A model generated the notes under the pieces. It had not been told where the DNA came from. It did no database searches and saw nothing but the letters and a program-made list of their open reading frames with translations. A program made the position numbers and the translations under genes. This document shows positions 9,568 through 16,770 of a DNA stretch of 64,000 nt, piece by piece (positions within the stretch are counted from its first letter, which is position 1; each line of letters starts with the position of its first letter). The stretch is from positions 6,262,001 to 6,326,000 of the forward strand of contig NZ_CP009241.1 in NCBI RefSeq assembly GCF_000758525.1, given 5' to 3'. This stretch comes from Paenibacillus sp. FSL H7-0357. Lineage in GTDB: Bacteria; Bacillota; Bacilli; Paenibacillales; Paenibacillaceae.

Positions 9568-10353
9568 TCAGCGGATTTCAGACGGACTTTTCCCCGTATG
9601 CTGCTTGAACTGGCGGCTGAAAAAGAAAATATCGCGATAGCCCAGTGCATCGGCCACCTCGGTGACATTCATCCCGGCATATAGCAGCAGGTGCTGGGCC
9701 CGCTCAATCCGGGCACGGATGACATAGGACTGGACCGAGGAACCTGTAATCTCTTTGAATTTGATCGAAAAATACCGTGGCGACAGCCCCGCCCGGGCTG
9801 CCAGATCCTCTACCCGGTGCGCCGCTCCGGGATGCTGGCTGACGTAGTTGGCCACCTCGTGGATGACCTCAGCCAGCTGATTGCTGACATGCCGCTCTAC
9901 CGGCATCACCCGGTCCTCGCGCAGCAGATGAATCATCAGCTGCTTCAAGATCAGCCGCCCCTCCTCTTCTGCAGCGTAGGTCTTCACCAGGAACAGGCGG
10001 ACATAACGGGCGAGCAGATGCTCGAATTCCACTGTTTCGGTCAATTCACGGTAAGGCTGGGGAATATCCGTGACCTCTTCGGTTACGTCAAAATGAATGT
10101 ATGTAAGCACTAGCGGCTTTTGCGGATTATGGGTCGCATACGTAAAGTCGCCCGGACGGAACAGGAAGCAGCTTCCCTTTCCTACCTTGAAAGGCACTCC
10201 GCTGCGCACAACCGTACCTTCTCCGCTCCAGACATAGAACAGATCATAATTTTGCAGCGGCTTCTCTCTTTTTTGCCACTTCCAGCCCGGTTCGCAGACA
10301 ATTTTCGCCAGGGCAGGCAGGATCACAAAAGAGGACGGCGATGCATGCAGCAT
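9568..10353 (-). CDS. AraC-family transcriptional regulator
   Basis: A 261-residue one-component regulator. Residues 10-105 look like a cupin/AraC ligand-binding fold, with FLFRPGDF and YIHFDV typical of the family. Residues 160-261 hold two helix-turn-helix motifs: VEDLAARAGLSPRYFSIKFK, and VTEVADALGYRDIFFFSRQF followed by GKSPSEIR. Such proteins often control sugar-use genes, but no catabolic target lies beside it, so its regulon is unknown. AGGAGG precedes the ATG, within a leader sequence also found before sdhB, sdhA and trxA. Confidence 0.9.
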   Translation of the reverse strand: MLHASPSSFVILPALAKIVCEPGWKWQKREKPLQNYDLFYVWSGEGTVVRSGVPFKVGKGSCFLFRPGDFTYATHNPQKPLVLTYIHFDVTEEVTDIPQPYRELTETVEFEHLLARYVRLFLVKTYAAEEEGRLILKQLMIHLLREDRVMPVERHVSNQLAEVIHEVANYVSQHPGAAHRVEDLAARAGLSPRYFSIKFKEITGSSVQSYVIRARIERAQHLLLYAGMNVTEVADALGYRDIFFFSRQFKQHTGKSPSEIR

Positions 10354-10383
10354 AATATTTCCTCCTAAATTTTTGGTGAGCGT
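10354..10383 (-). promoter_or_regulatory. Conserved leader sequence including the ribosome site (copy 1)
   Basis: Read on the minus strand: GCTCACCAAAAATTTAGGAG, then GAAATATT and the ATG. It shares the frame GCTCACnAAA(A/C)TTTAGGAGG with the leaders of sdhB (27280-27311), sdhA (29197-29226) and, less closely, trxA (51579-51610). Confidence 0.5.
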
Positions 10384-10476
10384 TACCTCACTGAATTAGC
10401 TTCGACAAAAAATCACTTCGAAAGCATATGCTTAAGTTTTGTAAGCATACATTTTCCTTACTCTTATAATACCTTG

Positions 10477-12036
10477 TCACGTGTATTTTTGCACATCCTT
10501 CCAGGCCAGAAGCAGGCGGTCCACCCCTTCTTCCAGTGCCTCAGCATCGAGATGGGAAAAAGAAAAGCAAGCCGCCGGACTACCCGGGCCTATCCGGTAC
10601 AGTGCTGCGTCGCGGAAGTCTGTGCCTCGCTGCAAAGCCGCTTCCCGGAAGGCGGAATATTCCTGTTCCGGGCGCAGCCACCGGGCATAAATATGCAGGC
10701 CGGAATCGCCGGGCAACGGCTGAAAGAGCATTCCGAGCCGCTCATTCAGAAGCGTACGGAAAATGCGGGCACGCTCCCCGTATATGCGCGTCATCCGCCG
10801 CAGATGGCGGCTGTATCCGCCAGTGCTCATGAACCGGGCCAACGCCCGCTGCTCAAGCTGCGCGCCTGGAAGCGGCTCATAAAGCGCCTTGGCCGCTGTC
10901 ACAGGACCCACCAGCGAAGGCGGCAGCACGGCGAACCCGAGTCGCAGCCCGGAGAACATGCTGTTGGAGAAGGAGCCGATATACACCACCCGGTCCTCCC
11001 GGTCGAGCGCTTTCAGCGGTTCAATCGGCCGGCCGCCCCAGCGGAACTCGCTGTCATAATCATCCTCGACAATGACTGCCTCCTGCCGCCGGGCCCATTC
11101 CAGTAAGCTGCGCCGCCGGTCGAGCGGCAGTACCGCTCCCGTGGGGAATTGGCGGCTTGGCGTCACAAACAGCAGCCGTGCTGCCCAATCCTCGGGCACA
11201 AGCCCGCTCTCGTCAACCCGTCCCGGCAGCAGCTTACCGCCGCCAATCTCCACTGCCCGGCGGATGCCATGAAATCCGGGATCTTCCACAACGGCAGGTT
11301 CCCCCGGTTCCAGCAGCAGCTGCACCAGAAGAACAATGCCCTGCATCGAGCCGCTGAACAGCACGATCTGCTCCGCATCGGCTCTGATTCCCCGGGTAAT
11401 CCGCAAATGGGCAGCTATTGCCCGCCGCAGGCTCTCCTCCCCTTGCGGCGGACAATAGCCCTCCAGCATCCCGCCTCCCTTGCCTCCGGCATAATTCAGT
11501 GCGCTCCGCCACTCGCCGTAAGGAAAATGTTCAATCCGCATGCCACTGCTGCGAAAGCTGATGGCATCTTCACCAGTCTGCCCGTAGATGGAAACCTGGC
11601 GCTCCATCAGGCGCTCTCCCCAAGAGGAAAGCGGGATCGCTACAGGTTCAAGGAATTCCCGATCAGGTGTGCGAAATTCCTCACCTGCCGGATTGAGTCC
11701 AGCGCCGACCCTTGGCAAGTCAACCACCTGATGATCGGTTGAATCCTCCCTGTATACCGGCTCTCCCCCGGCAGCAGGAAAAAAGCTGTCATCTGAAACA
11801 AAGGTGCCCCGGCCCTTCTCAGTCTTGATGTAACCGTCAGCCAGCAGCATGTCATATACCTGTGATGCTGAACCGCGCGACACAAGATACAGCCCGGCAA
11901 GCTGTCTTGTTGACGGCAGCCTTGTCCCCCCGGGAAGTATCCCCTCCAGGATCGCTGCCCGGAACGCATGATATAACGCTAGATATTTATAACGGTGGAT
12001 GGCCAGGTACTGGTCATATGGCAGTGTGAAATTCAT
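10477..12036 (-). CDS. MocR-type regulator (GntR wHTH + aminotransferase fold), PLP lysine missing
   Basis: 519 residues: a GntR winged helix at about 10-80 (GTRLPSTRQLAGLYLVSRGS) fused to a type I aminotransferase-like domain. Family motifs are visible: TPSRQFPTG, EDDYDSEFRWGG and GLRLGF. In the segment that normally reads SFSKxxxPxxRxGY the Schiff-base Lys is Asn358 (SFSNSMFSGLRLGF), so covalent PLP binding as in PdxR is not expected. It may bind a ligand non-covalently or act constitutively (inference). It is divergent from a PNPOx-like gene, the usual arrangement for a local regulator and its target. A good sigma-A promoter lies just upstream. Confidence 0.88.
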   Translation of the reverse strand: MNFTLPYDQYLAIHRYKYLALYHAFRAAILEGILPGGTRLPSTRQLAGLYLVSRGSASQVYDMLLADGYIKTEKGRGTFVSDDSFFPAAGGEPVYREDSTDHQVVDLPRVGAGLNPAGEEFRTPDREFLEPVAIPLSSWGERLMERQVSIYGQTGEDAISFRSSGMRIEHFPYGEWRSALNYAGGKGGGMLEGYCPPQGEESLRRAIAAHLRITRGIRADAEQIVLFSGSMQGIVLLVQLLLEPGEPAVVEDPGFHGIRRAVEIGGGKLLPGRVDESGLVPEDWAARLLFVTPSRQFPTGAVLPLDRRRSLLEWARRQEAVIVEDDYDSEFRWGGRPIEPLKALDREDRVVYIGSFSNSMFSGLRLGFAVLPPSLVGPVTAAKALYEPLPGAQLEQRALARFMSTGGYSRHLRRMTRIYGERARIFRTLLNERLGMLFQPLPGDSGLHIYARWLRPEQEYSAFREAALQRGTDFRDAALYRIGPGSPAACFSFSHLDAEALEEGVDRLLLAWKDVQKYT

Positions 12037-12073
12037 CTCCCCACCCTTTCCTCAAAAGTGGACTATTAAAATA

Positions 12074-12102
12074 ACTCTAAACCGGTCCTTTTTCATTGTC
12101 AA
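12074..12102 (-). promoter_or_regulatory. Sigma-A promoter of the MocR-type gene
   Basis: Minus strand: TTGACA, 17 bases, TAGAGT; the start codon is 38 bases downstream of the -10. It lies in the divergent region shared with the PNPOx-like gene. Confidence 0.7.
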
Positions 12103-12174
12103 TTTATCAACTATTCTAAGTAAACAATTACTCAAGGTGAGTACTCCGCCACTATGATGAAAAGGACGTGTATT

Positions 12175-12789
12175 ATGCGCAGAAAAGAATTTAAGATAGA
12201 GCAGGAAGAAGAAGTGGCTCAATTTTTGCAAGGAATGAGCTTTGGTTTTCTCGGTACAAGCGATGAACAGGGACAGCCGCGGGTCACTCCGCTGAATTTC
12301 GTCTATATGGAGGGCTGCTTCTATTTCCACGGCAGTCATGCCGGAGGCAAAATGGAGAGCATCCGCCAGCAGGCGCGGGCCTGCTTTACCGTTGCCGACG
12401 AATACGCGCTAATCCCCTCTTATTTCAGTGATCCCCATCTCGCTTGCCCTGCCACGGCCTATTTTAAAAGCGTAACTGCTTATGGAGTGGCCGAACTTGT
12501 GGAGGCGTCCGCCGAGAAGGCTGCTGTATTGTCCCGGTTTATGAACAAGCTGCAGCCCGAGGGCGGCTTTGATCCTATTGATGCCGAAGATCCGAAATAC
12601 CGCTCGCGGCTGAAGGGTGTTGCGGTCGTACGAATTGTTCCGGATGAGCTGACAGCCAAATTTAAGTTCGGCCAGAATCTGAAAGAAGAGGAACGGTCCG
12701 GCATCACCAGGGGTCTGGAGGAGAGAAACGGAGAACGCGATGCCGAAACGATAGAAATGATGAAAAAATACTGCCCCCACCATAGCTGA
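12175..12789 (+). CDS. PNPOx-like flavin-binding protein
   Basis: A 204-residue protein of the pyridoxamine-5'-phosphate-oxidase-like split-barrel family, close in layout to the NimA-type group. Visible features are FGFLGTSDEQGQPRVTPLNF (residues 23-42), YFHGSHAGGKMESIRQ, and the later VRIVPDELTAKFKFGQN. Members bind FMN or a related cofactor; true PNPOx activity is not implied. The ATG at 12175 (AAAAGGA 9 bases ahead) is preferred over the ATG pair at 12154, which has no good ribosome site and adds only MMKRTCI. It is probably controlled by the divergent MocR-type regulator. Confidence 0.82.
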   Translation: MRRKEFKIEQEEEVAQFLQGMSFGFLGTSDEQGQPRVTPLNFVYMEGCFYFHGSHAGGKMESIRQQARACFTVADEYALIPSYFSDPHLACPATAYFKSVTAYGVAELVEASAEKAAVLSRFMNKLQPEGGFDPIDAEDPKYRSRLKGVAVVRIVPDELTAKFKFGQNLKEEERSGITRGLEERNGERDAETIEMMKKYCPHHS

Positions 12790-12896
12790 CTTAAGTAGAG
12801 CACCGAAACGAATTACAGCTTGGCTAACGCCGCTGAAAATATTCTAAAAGTATTTATAAAATGGCTGCTTTCATCAGTGACGGCTGGGAATCACGG

Positions 12897-12905
12897 TGAT
12901 ATAAT
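12897..12905 (+). promoter_or_regulatory. Extended -10 promoter of the aminotransferase gene
   Basis: TGATATAAT: TG one base before a perfect TATAAT at 12900-12905. No clear -35, as is common with extended -10 promoters. Start codon 53 bases downstream. Confidence 0.55.
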
Positions 12906-12958
12906 GTTAGGCAATGTTAACGTATATATCCCAGAAGAATACCGGAAGGATGAAACTG

Positions 12959-14260
12959 ATGAATCCACTGGCTGGACAATTAAACGAAAGCATCAAGGCA
13001 GGCAATGAACATGTGTACGATATGCTCTCCGATCTTGGCAAGGCGATCTATTTTCCTAAAGAGGGCATCCTGAGCCAATCTGCAGAAGCAACAGCTCACG
13101 CCAAGAAATACAATGCAACCATCGGTATTGCTACCGAGAATGGCATGCCTATGCACCTTGGTGTCATTCAGGATAAGCTCTCCGCTTACAGTCCCAAAGA
13201 CTTGTACGGCTATGCTCCTCCTGCAGGCAAACCAGAGCTGCGCACTGTATGGCGGGAAAAAATGCTCCGTGAAAATCCATCGCTCGAAGGCAAATCCTTC
13301 GGCAACCCTATCGTTACCAATGCCCTGACGCACGGGCTCAGCATAGTTGCCGATCTGTTCGCAGAACAAGGCGATGCCATCATCTATCCGGACAAGAACT
13401 GGGAGAATTACGAGCTGACCTTCGGCATCCGCCGGCTCAGCGAAATCGTCAACTATCCGCTTTTCACTGAAGATATGAAATTTAATAGTGAAGGACTGCT
13501 GGAAGCGCTGCTCGCCCAGAAGGGACGCGGCAAAGCCATTGTCCTGCTCAACTTCCCTAATAACCCTACAGGCTATACTCCCGGCCTAAAAGAAGGAGAA
13601 GCCATCGTTGCCGCGATTCTGCGCGCTGCCGAGGAAGGCATCAATGTCGTAGTCGTCAGCGATGACGCGTATTTCGGACTTTTCTTCGAGGATTCTCTCA
13701 AGGAATCGTTGTTCGGCCGTCTGGCCAATCTCCATCCGCGCGTGCTGGCCGTCAAGATTGACGGGGCCACCAAAGAGGAATTCGTCTGGGGCTTCCGCGT
13801 CGGCTTCATCACCTACGCTTCCGAGAATAAGGAGCTGCTTGCGGCACTGGAACAGAAAACGCTCGGCATTATCCGCGCCACTATTTCCAGCGGTGCACAC
13901 CCGTCTCAGACGTTTGTGCTGGACGCACTGAAGGCCCCTCAGTTCGCTGAACAGAAGGAAGAAAAGTTCCAGATCATGAAAGGCCGTGCCAACAAAGTGA
14001 AGGCACTGCTCGACAGCGGGAAATACGGCGATGACGTATGGACGTATTATCCTTTCAACTCAGGCTACTTTATGTGCCTGAAGCTGCACACTGTATCAGC
14101 TGAAGACCTGCGGCTGCATCTGATCCACAATTATGGCCTGGGCACAATCGCCCTGGGCGAAACCGATCTGCGCATCGCCTTCTCCTGTATTGAAGAGGAG
14201 CAGCTTGAAGATTTGTTCGACCTGGTTTATGCGGGAATCCGCGATTTGGAAAAAGCCTGA
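12959..14260 (+). CDS. Class I/II PLP-dependent aminotransferase
   Basis: A 433-residue cytoplasmic fold-type I aminotransferase. The cofactor Lys is K272 in DGATKEEFVWGFRVGF; NFPNNPTGY, VVSDDAYFGLF and SSGAHPSQ mark the active-site frame. The amino donor and acceptor cannot be told from sequence; the N-terminal 60 residues (PKEGILSQSAEA) differ from classic AspC types. The ATG at 12959 has GGAAGGA 8 bases ahead; upstream in-frame starts lack this. It is monocistronic, with its own promoter and terminator. Confidence 0.88.
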   Translation: MNPLAGQLNESIKAGNEHVYDMLSDLGKAIYFPKEGILSQSAEATAHAKKYNATIGIATENGMPMHLGVIQDKLSAYSPKDLYGYAPPAGKPELRTVWREKMLRENPSLEGKSFGNPIVTNALTHGLSIVADLFAEQGDAIIYPDKNWENYELTFGIRRLSEIVNYPLFTEDMKFNSEGLLEALLAQKGRGKAIVLLNFPNNPTGYTPGLKEGEAIVAAILRAAEEGINVVVVSDDAYFGLFFEDSLKESLFGRLANLHPRVLAVKIDGATKEEFVWGFRVGFITYASENKELLAALEQKTLGIIRATISSGAHPSQTFVLDALKAPQFAEQKEEKFQIMKGRANKVKALLDSGKYGDDVWTYYPFNSGYFMCLKLHTVSAEDLRLHLIHNYGLGTIALGETDLRIAFSCIEEEQLEDLFDLVYAGIRDLEKA

Positions 14261-14280
14261 TCCCAAAACCATTGATCTCG

Positions 14281-14318
14281 AAATCAGCTCCGGGTACCCG
14301 GAGCTGATTTTTTTTTTG
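14281..14318 (+). terminator. Terminator after the aminotransferase gene
   Basis: AAATCAGCTCCGGG pairs with CCCGGAGCTGATTT, followed by a run of ten T. Confidence 0.92.
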
Positions 14319-14414
14319 ACTTTCCCTGCGACATTGGCCTATACACGTTAATCTATCCGCACATACAATACGATGTACTCAAGTACAGCAAACACATTCG
14401 AAAGGGGAATGAAC

Positions 14415-14525
14415 ATGAGCGAAGAAGTAAGAGGCGGATACGGACACCCTGGATTTACAAGCACAGGTGCAATTTTGGTTCTCTTTATCCTGCTGGTTAT
14501 CATCAGCCGTTCACTCTTTATCTAA
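14415..14525 (+). CDS. YjcZ-family tiny membrane protein (sporulation type)
   Basis: 36 residues: a Gly-rich head (MSEEVRGGYGHPGF) followed by one hydrophobic helix (AILVLFILLVIISRSLFI). This matches the YjcZ/tiny-transmembrane family of Bacillales, several members of which are made during sporulation. AAAGGGG lies 8 bases before the ATG. It stands alone between terminator-like hairpins. The exact role is unknown; the family call rests on the size, the Gly/Tyr head and the single C-terminal helix. Confidence 0.78.
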   Translation: MSEEVRGGYGHPGFTSTGAILVLFILLVIISRSLFI

Positions 14526-14541
14526 CCGGGAATGACTCTCC

Positions 14542-14571
14542 CGGGAGGGAGCCTCGGGCTCTCTCCCGTTC
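14542..14571 (+). terminator. Terminator-like hairpin after the YjcZ-like gene
   Basis: CGGGAGGGAGCC pairs with GGCTCTCTCCCG (one G-U) with outer GGGAA/TTCCC. The T run is short, so termination strength is uncertain. Confidence 0.55.
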
Positions 14572-14603
14572 CCGCGTGGTAGCATTCCCTGCTCTGCTAA
14601 TCA

Positions 14604-14688
14604 CAAGTGGAAACGGCTTTGCCGTCCTCAAAAGGACGGTATCCGTTTCAGCGAGAAATAGAAGGATAATTTATAGCGTGAAACATAT
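14604..14688 (+). repeat. 85-bp dispersed intergenic repeat, copy A
   Basis: About 90% identical over 85 bases to 52180-52264. The first half folds as a nested hairpin: GAAACGG...CCGTTTC outside and CCGTCCT-caaa-AGGACGG inside; the second half (agcgagaaatagaaggataa) is the best conserved part. No protein is encoded. Both copies lie just downstream of a tiny membrane-protein gene and its hairpin. Confidence 0.8.
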
Positions 14689-14702
14689 AAATTCTTATCT
14701 TT

Positions 14703-14754
14703 GCACAAAGACGCCTTGACGGGAGCATCCGCTCTTATCAAGGCGTCTTTGTGC
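14703..14754 (-). terminator. Perfect 17-bp inverted repeat between YjcZ-like gene and ecsB
   Basis: GCACAAAGACGCCTTGA and its exact complement around an 18-base loop. Placed just past the ecsB stop, so probably the terminator of the helicase-ecsAB operon; the T run is short. Confidence 0.6.
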
Positions 14755-14804
14755 TTGGAGCGGAATACAGGCCTGCCGGCATTCCACTCCAGTCTCACCA
14801 AAAG

Positions 14805-16022
14805 TTAGAAATCCTCATCCGCCGCGGCTTCTTTGCGCTTCAAGTATTCCTTGAACACGTAGGCCAATAGCGCTCCGGCAAGGAAGGTGCCGAGAACAGG
14901 CAGCGGACGTTCACCCGCTGTGGCCAGAAATGGCAGGCCGGTCAGCAAGGCCAGCAGCAAAAGGGCGCGGAAGATGAACTGGTTCGTGCTTTCACCTTTG
15001 CTGCCCTCTGGCAGAGGATACACCGACAGCCAGAACGACTCGCTATGCAGCTTGCGCAAAGCCGACAGCTGAATGCCCATGATGAACAGGAAGAACAAGT
15101 AAATGCCGCTTCCCACATAGCTGCCGCGATTCCACCAGACCAGCAGCAACGCCAGAACAGCGATCCGCATCACAATGGCGAAGACATCGCCCCGGGCAAA
15201 GCTTTTGGTCAGCAGGAAGCGGTAAGCAGCGTTACTCCGCCATGCGATACCGCTCCCCCAGCGTGACAGGTAACGCCGGGCGTATACCCGCTGCTCACGT
15301 CCCGGCACATCCACGAACCAGCCGAGAATCATCAAGGCCCTCGACCCCTGGTTCTTCTCCATGGCAATCAGACGCTCCCAGGGAACGGAATGCCGTCCGG
15401 GAACAGAACATGCAGCCAAATATGCCGCCGCCAGGATCAATATGAAGATCAGGGCCCGGAGAGACGGCTGCCACAGCCATGCCGCAATCATTAATCCGCC
15501 TACTGCCCAGCGCAGCAGGTTGTAGGCCACTGCGGCCGGGCGGGATATCATTGCGGTTTCCCGCCATAGCCCGTAGCTGGACAGCAATTTCACCAGAATC
15601 AGAATGAGAACGGTAGCGAACAGACTCCTAGGCGATTCATCCGTACGTATGTACAAGGGCCAGACGGTGATCAGTACAAACAGCAGCCGCACAATTTTCC
15701 ACACATTTCCGCTTACCCAGCTACGGGCAAAATATTCCTTCATCCGGTGTCCCTGCGGAAGCAGAAATATAGTATCCGGACTCTGCAGATACGTCCGGAA
15801 GCTGCTGTGCACCGCCGCAGGCAGCAGCAGGACCAGCATAACCCAGCGGATCGGAATACCTGACGGAGTGTCCCGAAGCAGCGAAGTATACCAGGCCGAG
15901 AAGACAATCAGCAGCAGAAGCAAGAGCATCGCTACACCGCTCTTAATGACATACCCCACATAAGGCAGCATGCTTCCCATGAACCGGCTGCGCCGCTGCC
16001 GGCGCAGCTCCTTTAAATCCAT
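14805..16022 (-). CDS. ecsB: ABC transporter permease EcsB
   Basis: A 405-residue integral membrane protein with many hydrophobic segments and the EcsB-type arrangement, including PDTIFLLPQGHRMKEY near residue 82 and the short C-terminal charged tail. In Bacillus, EcsAB affects protein secretion, competence and membrane proteolysis; the transported substrate is not certain. It starts 1 base after the ecsA stop with GGGAGGG ahead, so the two are co-translated. It is the last gene of a helicase-ecsA-ecsB run. Confidence 0.88.
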   Translation of the reverse strand: MDLKELRRQRRSRFMGSMLPYVGYVIKSGVAMLLLLLLIVFSAWYTSLLRDTPSGIPIRWVMLVLLLPAAVHSSFRTYLQSPDTIFLLPQGHRMKEYFARSWVSGNVWKIVRLLFVLITVWPLYIRTDESPRSLFATVLILILVKLLSSYGLWRETAMISRPAAVAYNLLRWAVGGLMIAAWLWQPSLRALIFILILAAAYLAACSVPGRHSVPWERLIAMEKNQGSRALMILGWFVDVPGREQRVYARRYLSRWGSGIAWRSNAAYRFLLTKSFARGDVFAIVMRIAVLALLLVWWNRGSYVGSGIYLFFLFIMGIQLSALRKLHSESFWLSVYPLPEGSKGESTNQFIFRALLLLALLTGLPFLATAGERPLPVLGTFLAGALLAYVFKEYLKRKEAAADEDF

Positions 16023-16023
16023 A

Positions 16024-16770
16024 TCATTTCCCTCCCTGAACCAATTCGTAGAACAGCTGCTCCAAGTTCAAGCCCTGCAGCCCTGCAGCTGCGGTCATCT
16101 CTGCAAGCGTGCCTTGGGCAATAACCTTGCCGCGGTGCAGCACAATAAAGCGGTCGCAGTAGTTCTCGATTGTGGAAAGGATATGGGAGCTCAGCAGGAT
16201 CGACGCCCCCGTTTTTTTCAAATCCAGCATGAAGTCGAGCAAAGAGCGGATGCCCAGCGGATCCAGGCCAAGAAAGGGCTCATCAATGACATACAGTGCC
16301 GGACGCGCCACGAAAGCACACATAATCATCACTTTCTGCTTCATACCTTTGGATAAATGGGAGGACAATGTATCCATCTTGTCCTCCATATTAAAGAGTG
16401 CGGCCAGCTGCTCGCTGCGGGATTCATAGTCGCTGCGCTCCACGCTGTAAGCTCTGGCAGTGAATTCGACATGCTCGCGGACCGTCATTTCCTCGTAGAG
16501 CAGAGGAGATTCCGGCACAAATGACAATGCGCTGTGATACCCCTCCGGGTCAGCACTGCGGGTTTTGCCCTTTACGGTAATTTCACCTTTATGGGGCGAC
16601 ATCAGGCCAAGGATATGTTTCATTGTCGTGCTTTTTCCGGCTCCGTTCAAACCGATCAGTCCAACCATTTCACCGGGCTGCACCTGAAGGCCGATATCAT
16701 GAAGCACCGGCTTGTTCAGGCTATACCCACCACTTAAGCCCGTAATCTCGAGTACGGGGGCTGTATTCAT
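16024..16770 (-). CDS. ecsA: ABC transporter ATP-binding protein EcsA
   Basis: 248 residues with a full nucleotide-binding domain: Walker A GLNGAGKST (42-50), Q-loop region with SALSFVPESPLLYEEMT, signature LSKGMKQKV, Walker B LYVIDEPFLGLD, and H-loop LLSSHIL. It drives the EcsB membrane partner encoded immediately downstream. Its ATG overlaps the helicase stop (ATGA, 16767-16770), which implies translational coupling. Bacillus EcsA is about the same length (247). Confidence 0.9.
   Translation of the reverse strand: MNTAPVLEITGLSGGYSLNKPVLHDIGLQVQPGEMVGLIGLNGAGKSTTMKHILGLMSPHKGEITVKGKTRSADPEGYHSALSFVPESPLLYEEMTVREHVEFTARAYSVERSDYESRSEQLAALFNMEDKMDTLSSHLSKGMKQKVMIMCAFVARPALYVIDEPFLGLDPLGIRSLLDFMLDLKKTGASILLSSHILSTIENYCDRFIVLHRGKVIAQGTLAEMTAAAGLQGLNLEQLFYELVQGGK

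Noticed and set aside
9007..9684. Overlapping plus-strand frames of about 100 residues between gpmA and the AraC-type gene
   Set aside because: No ribosome sites, no protein-like conservation, and both ends lie inside real minus-strand genes.
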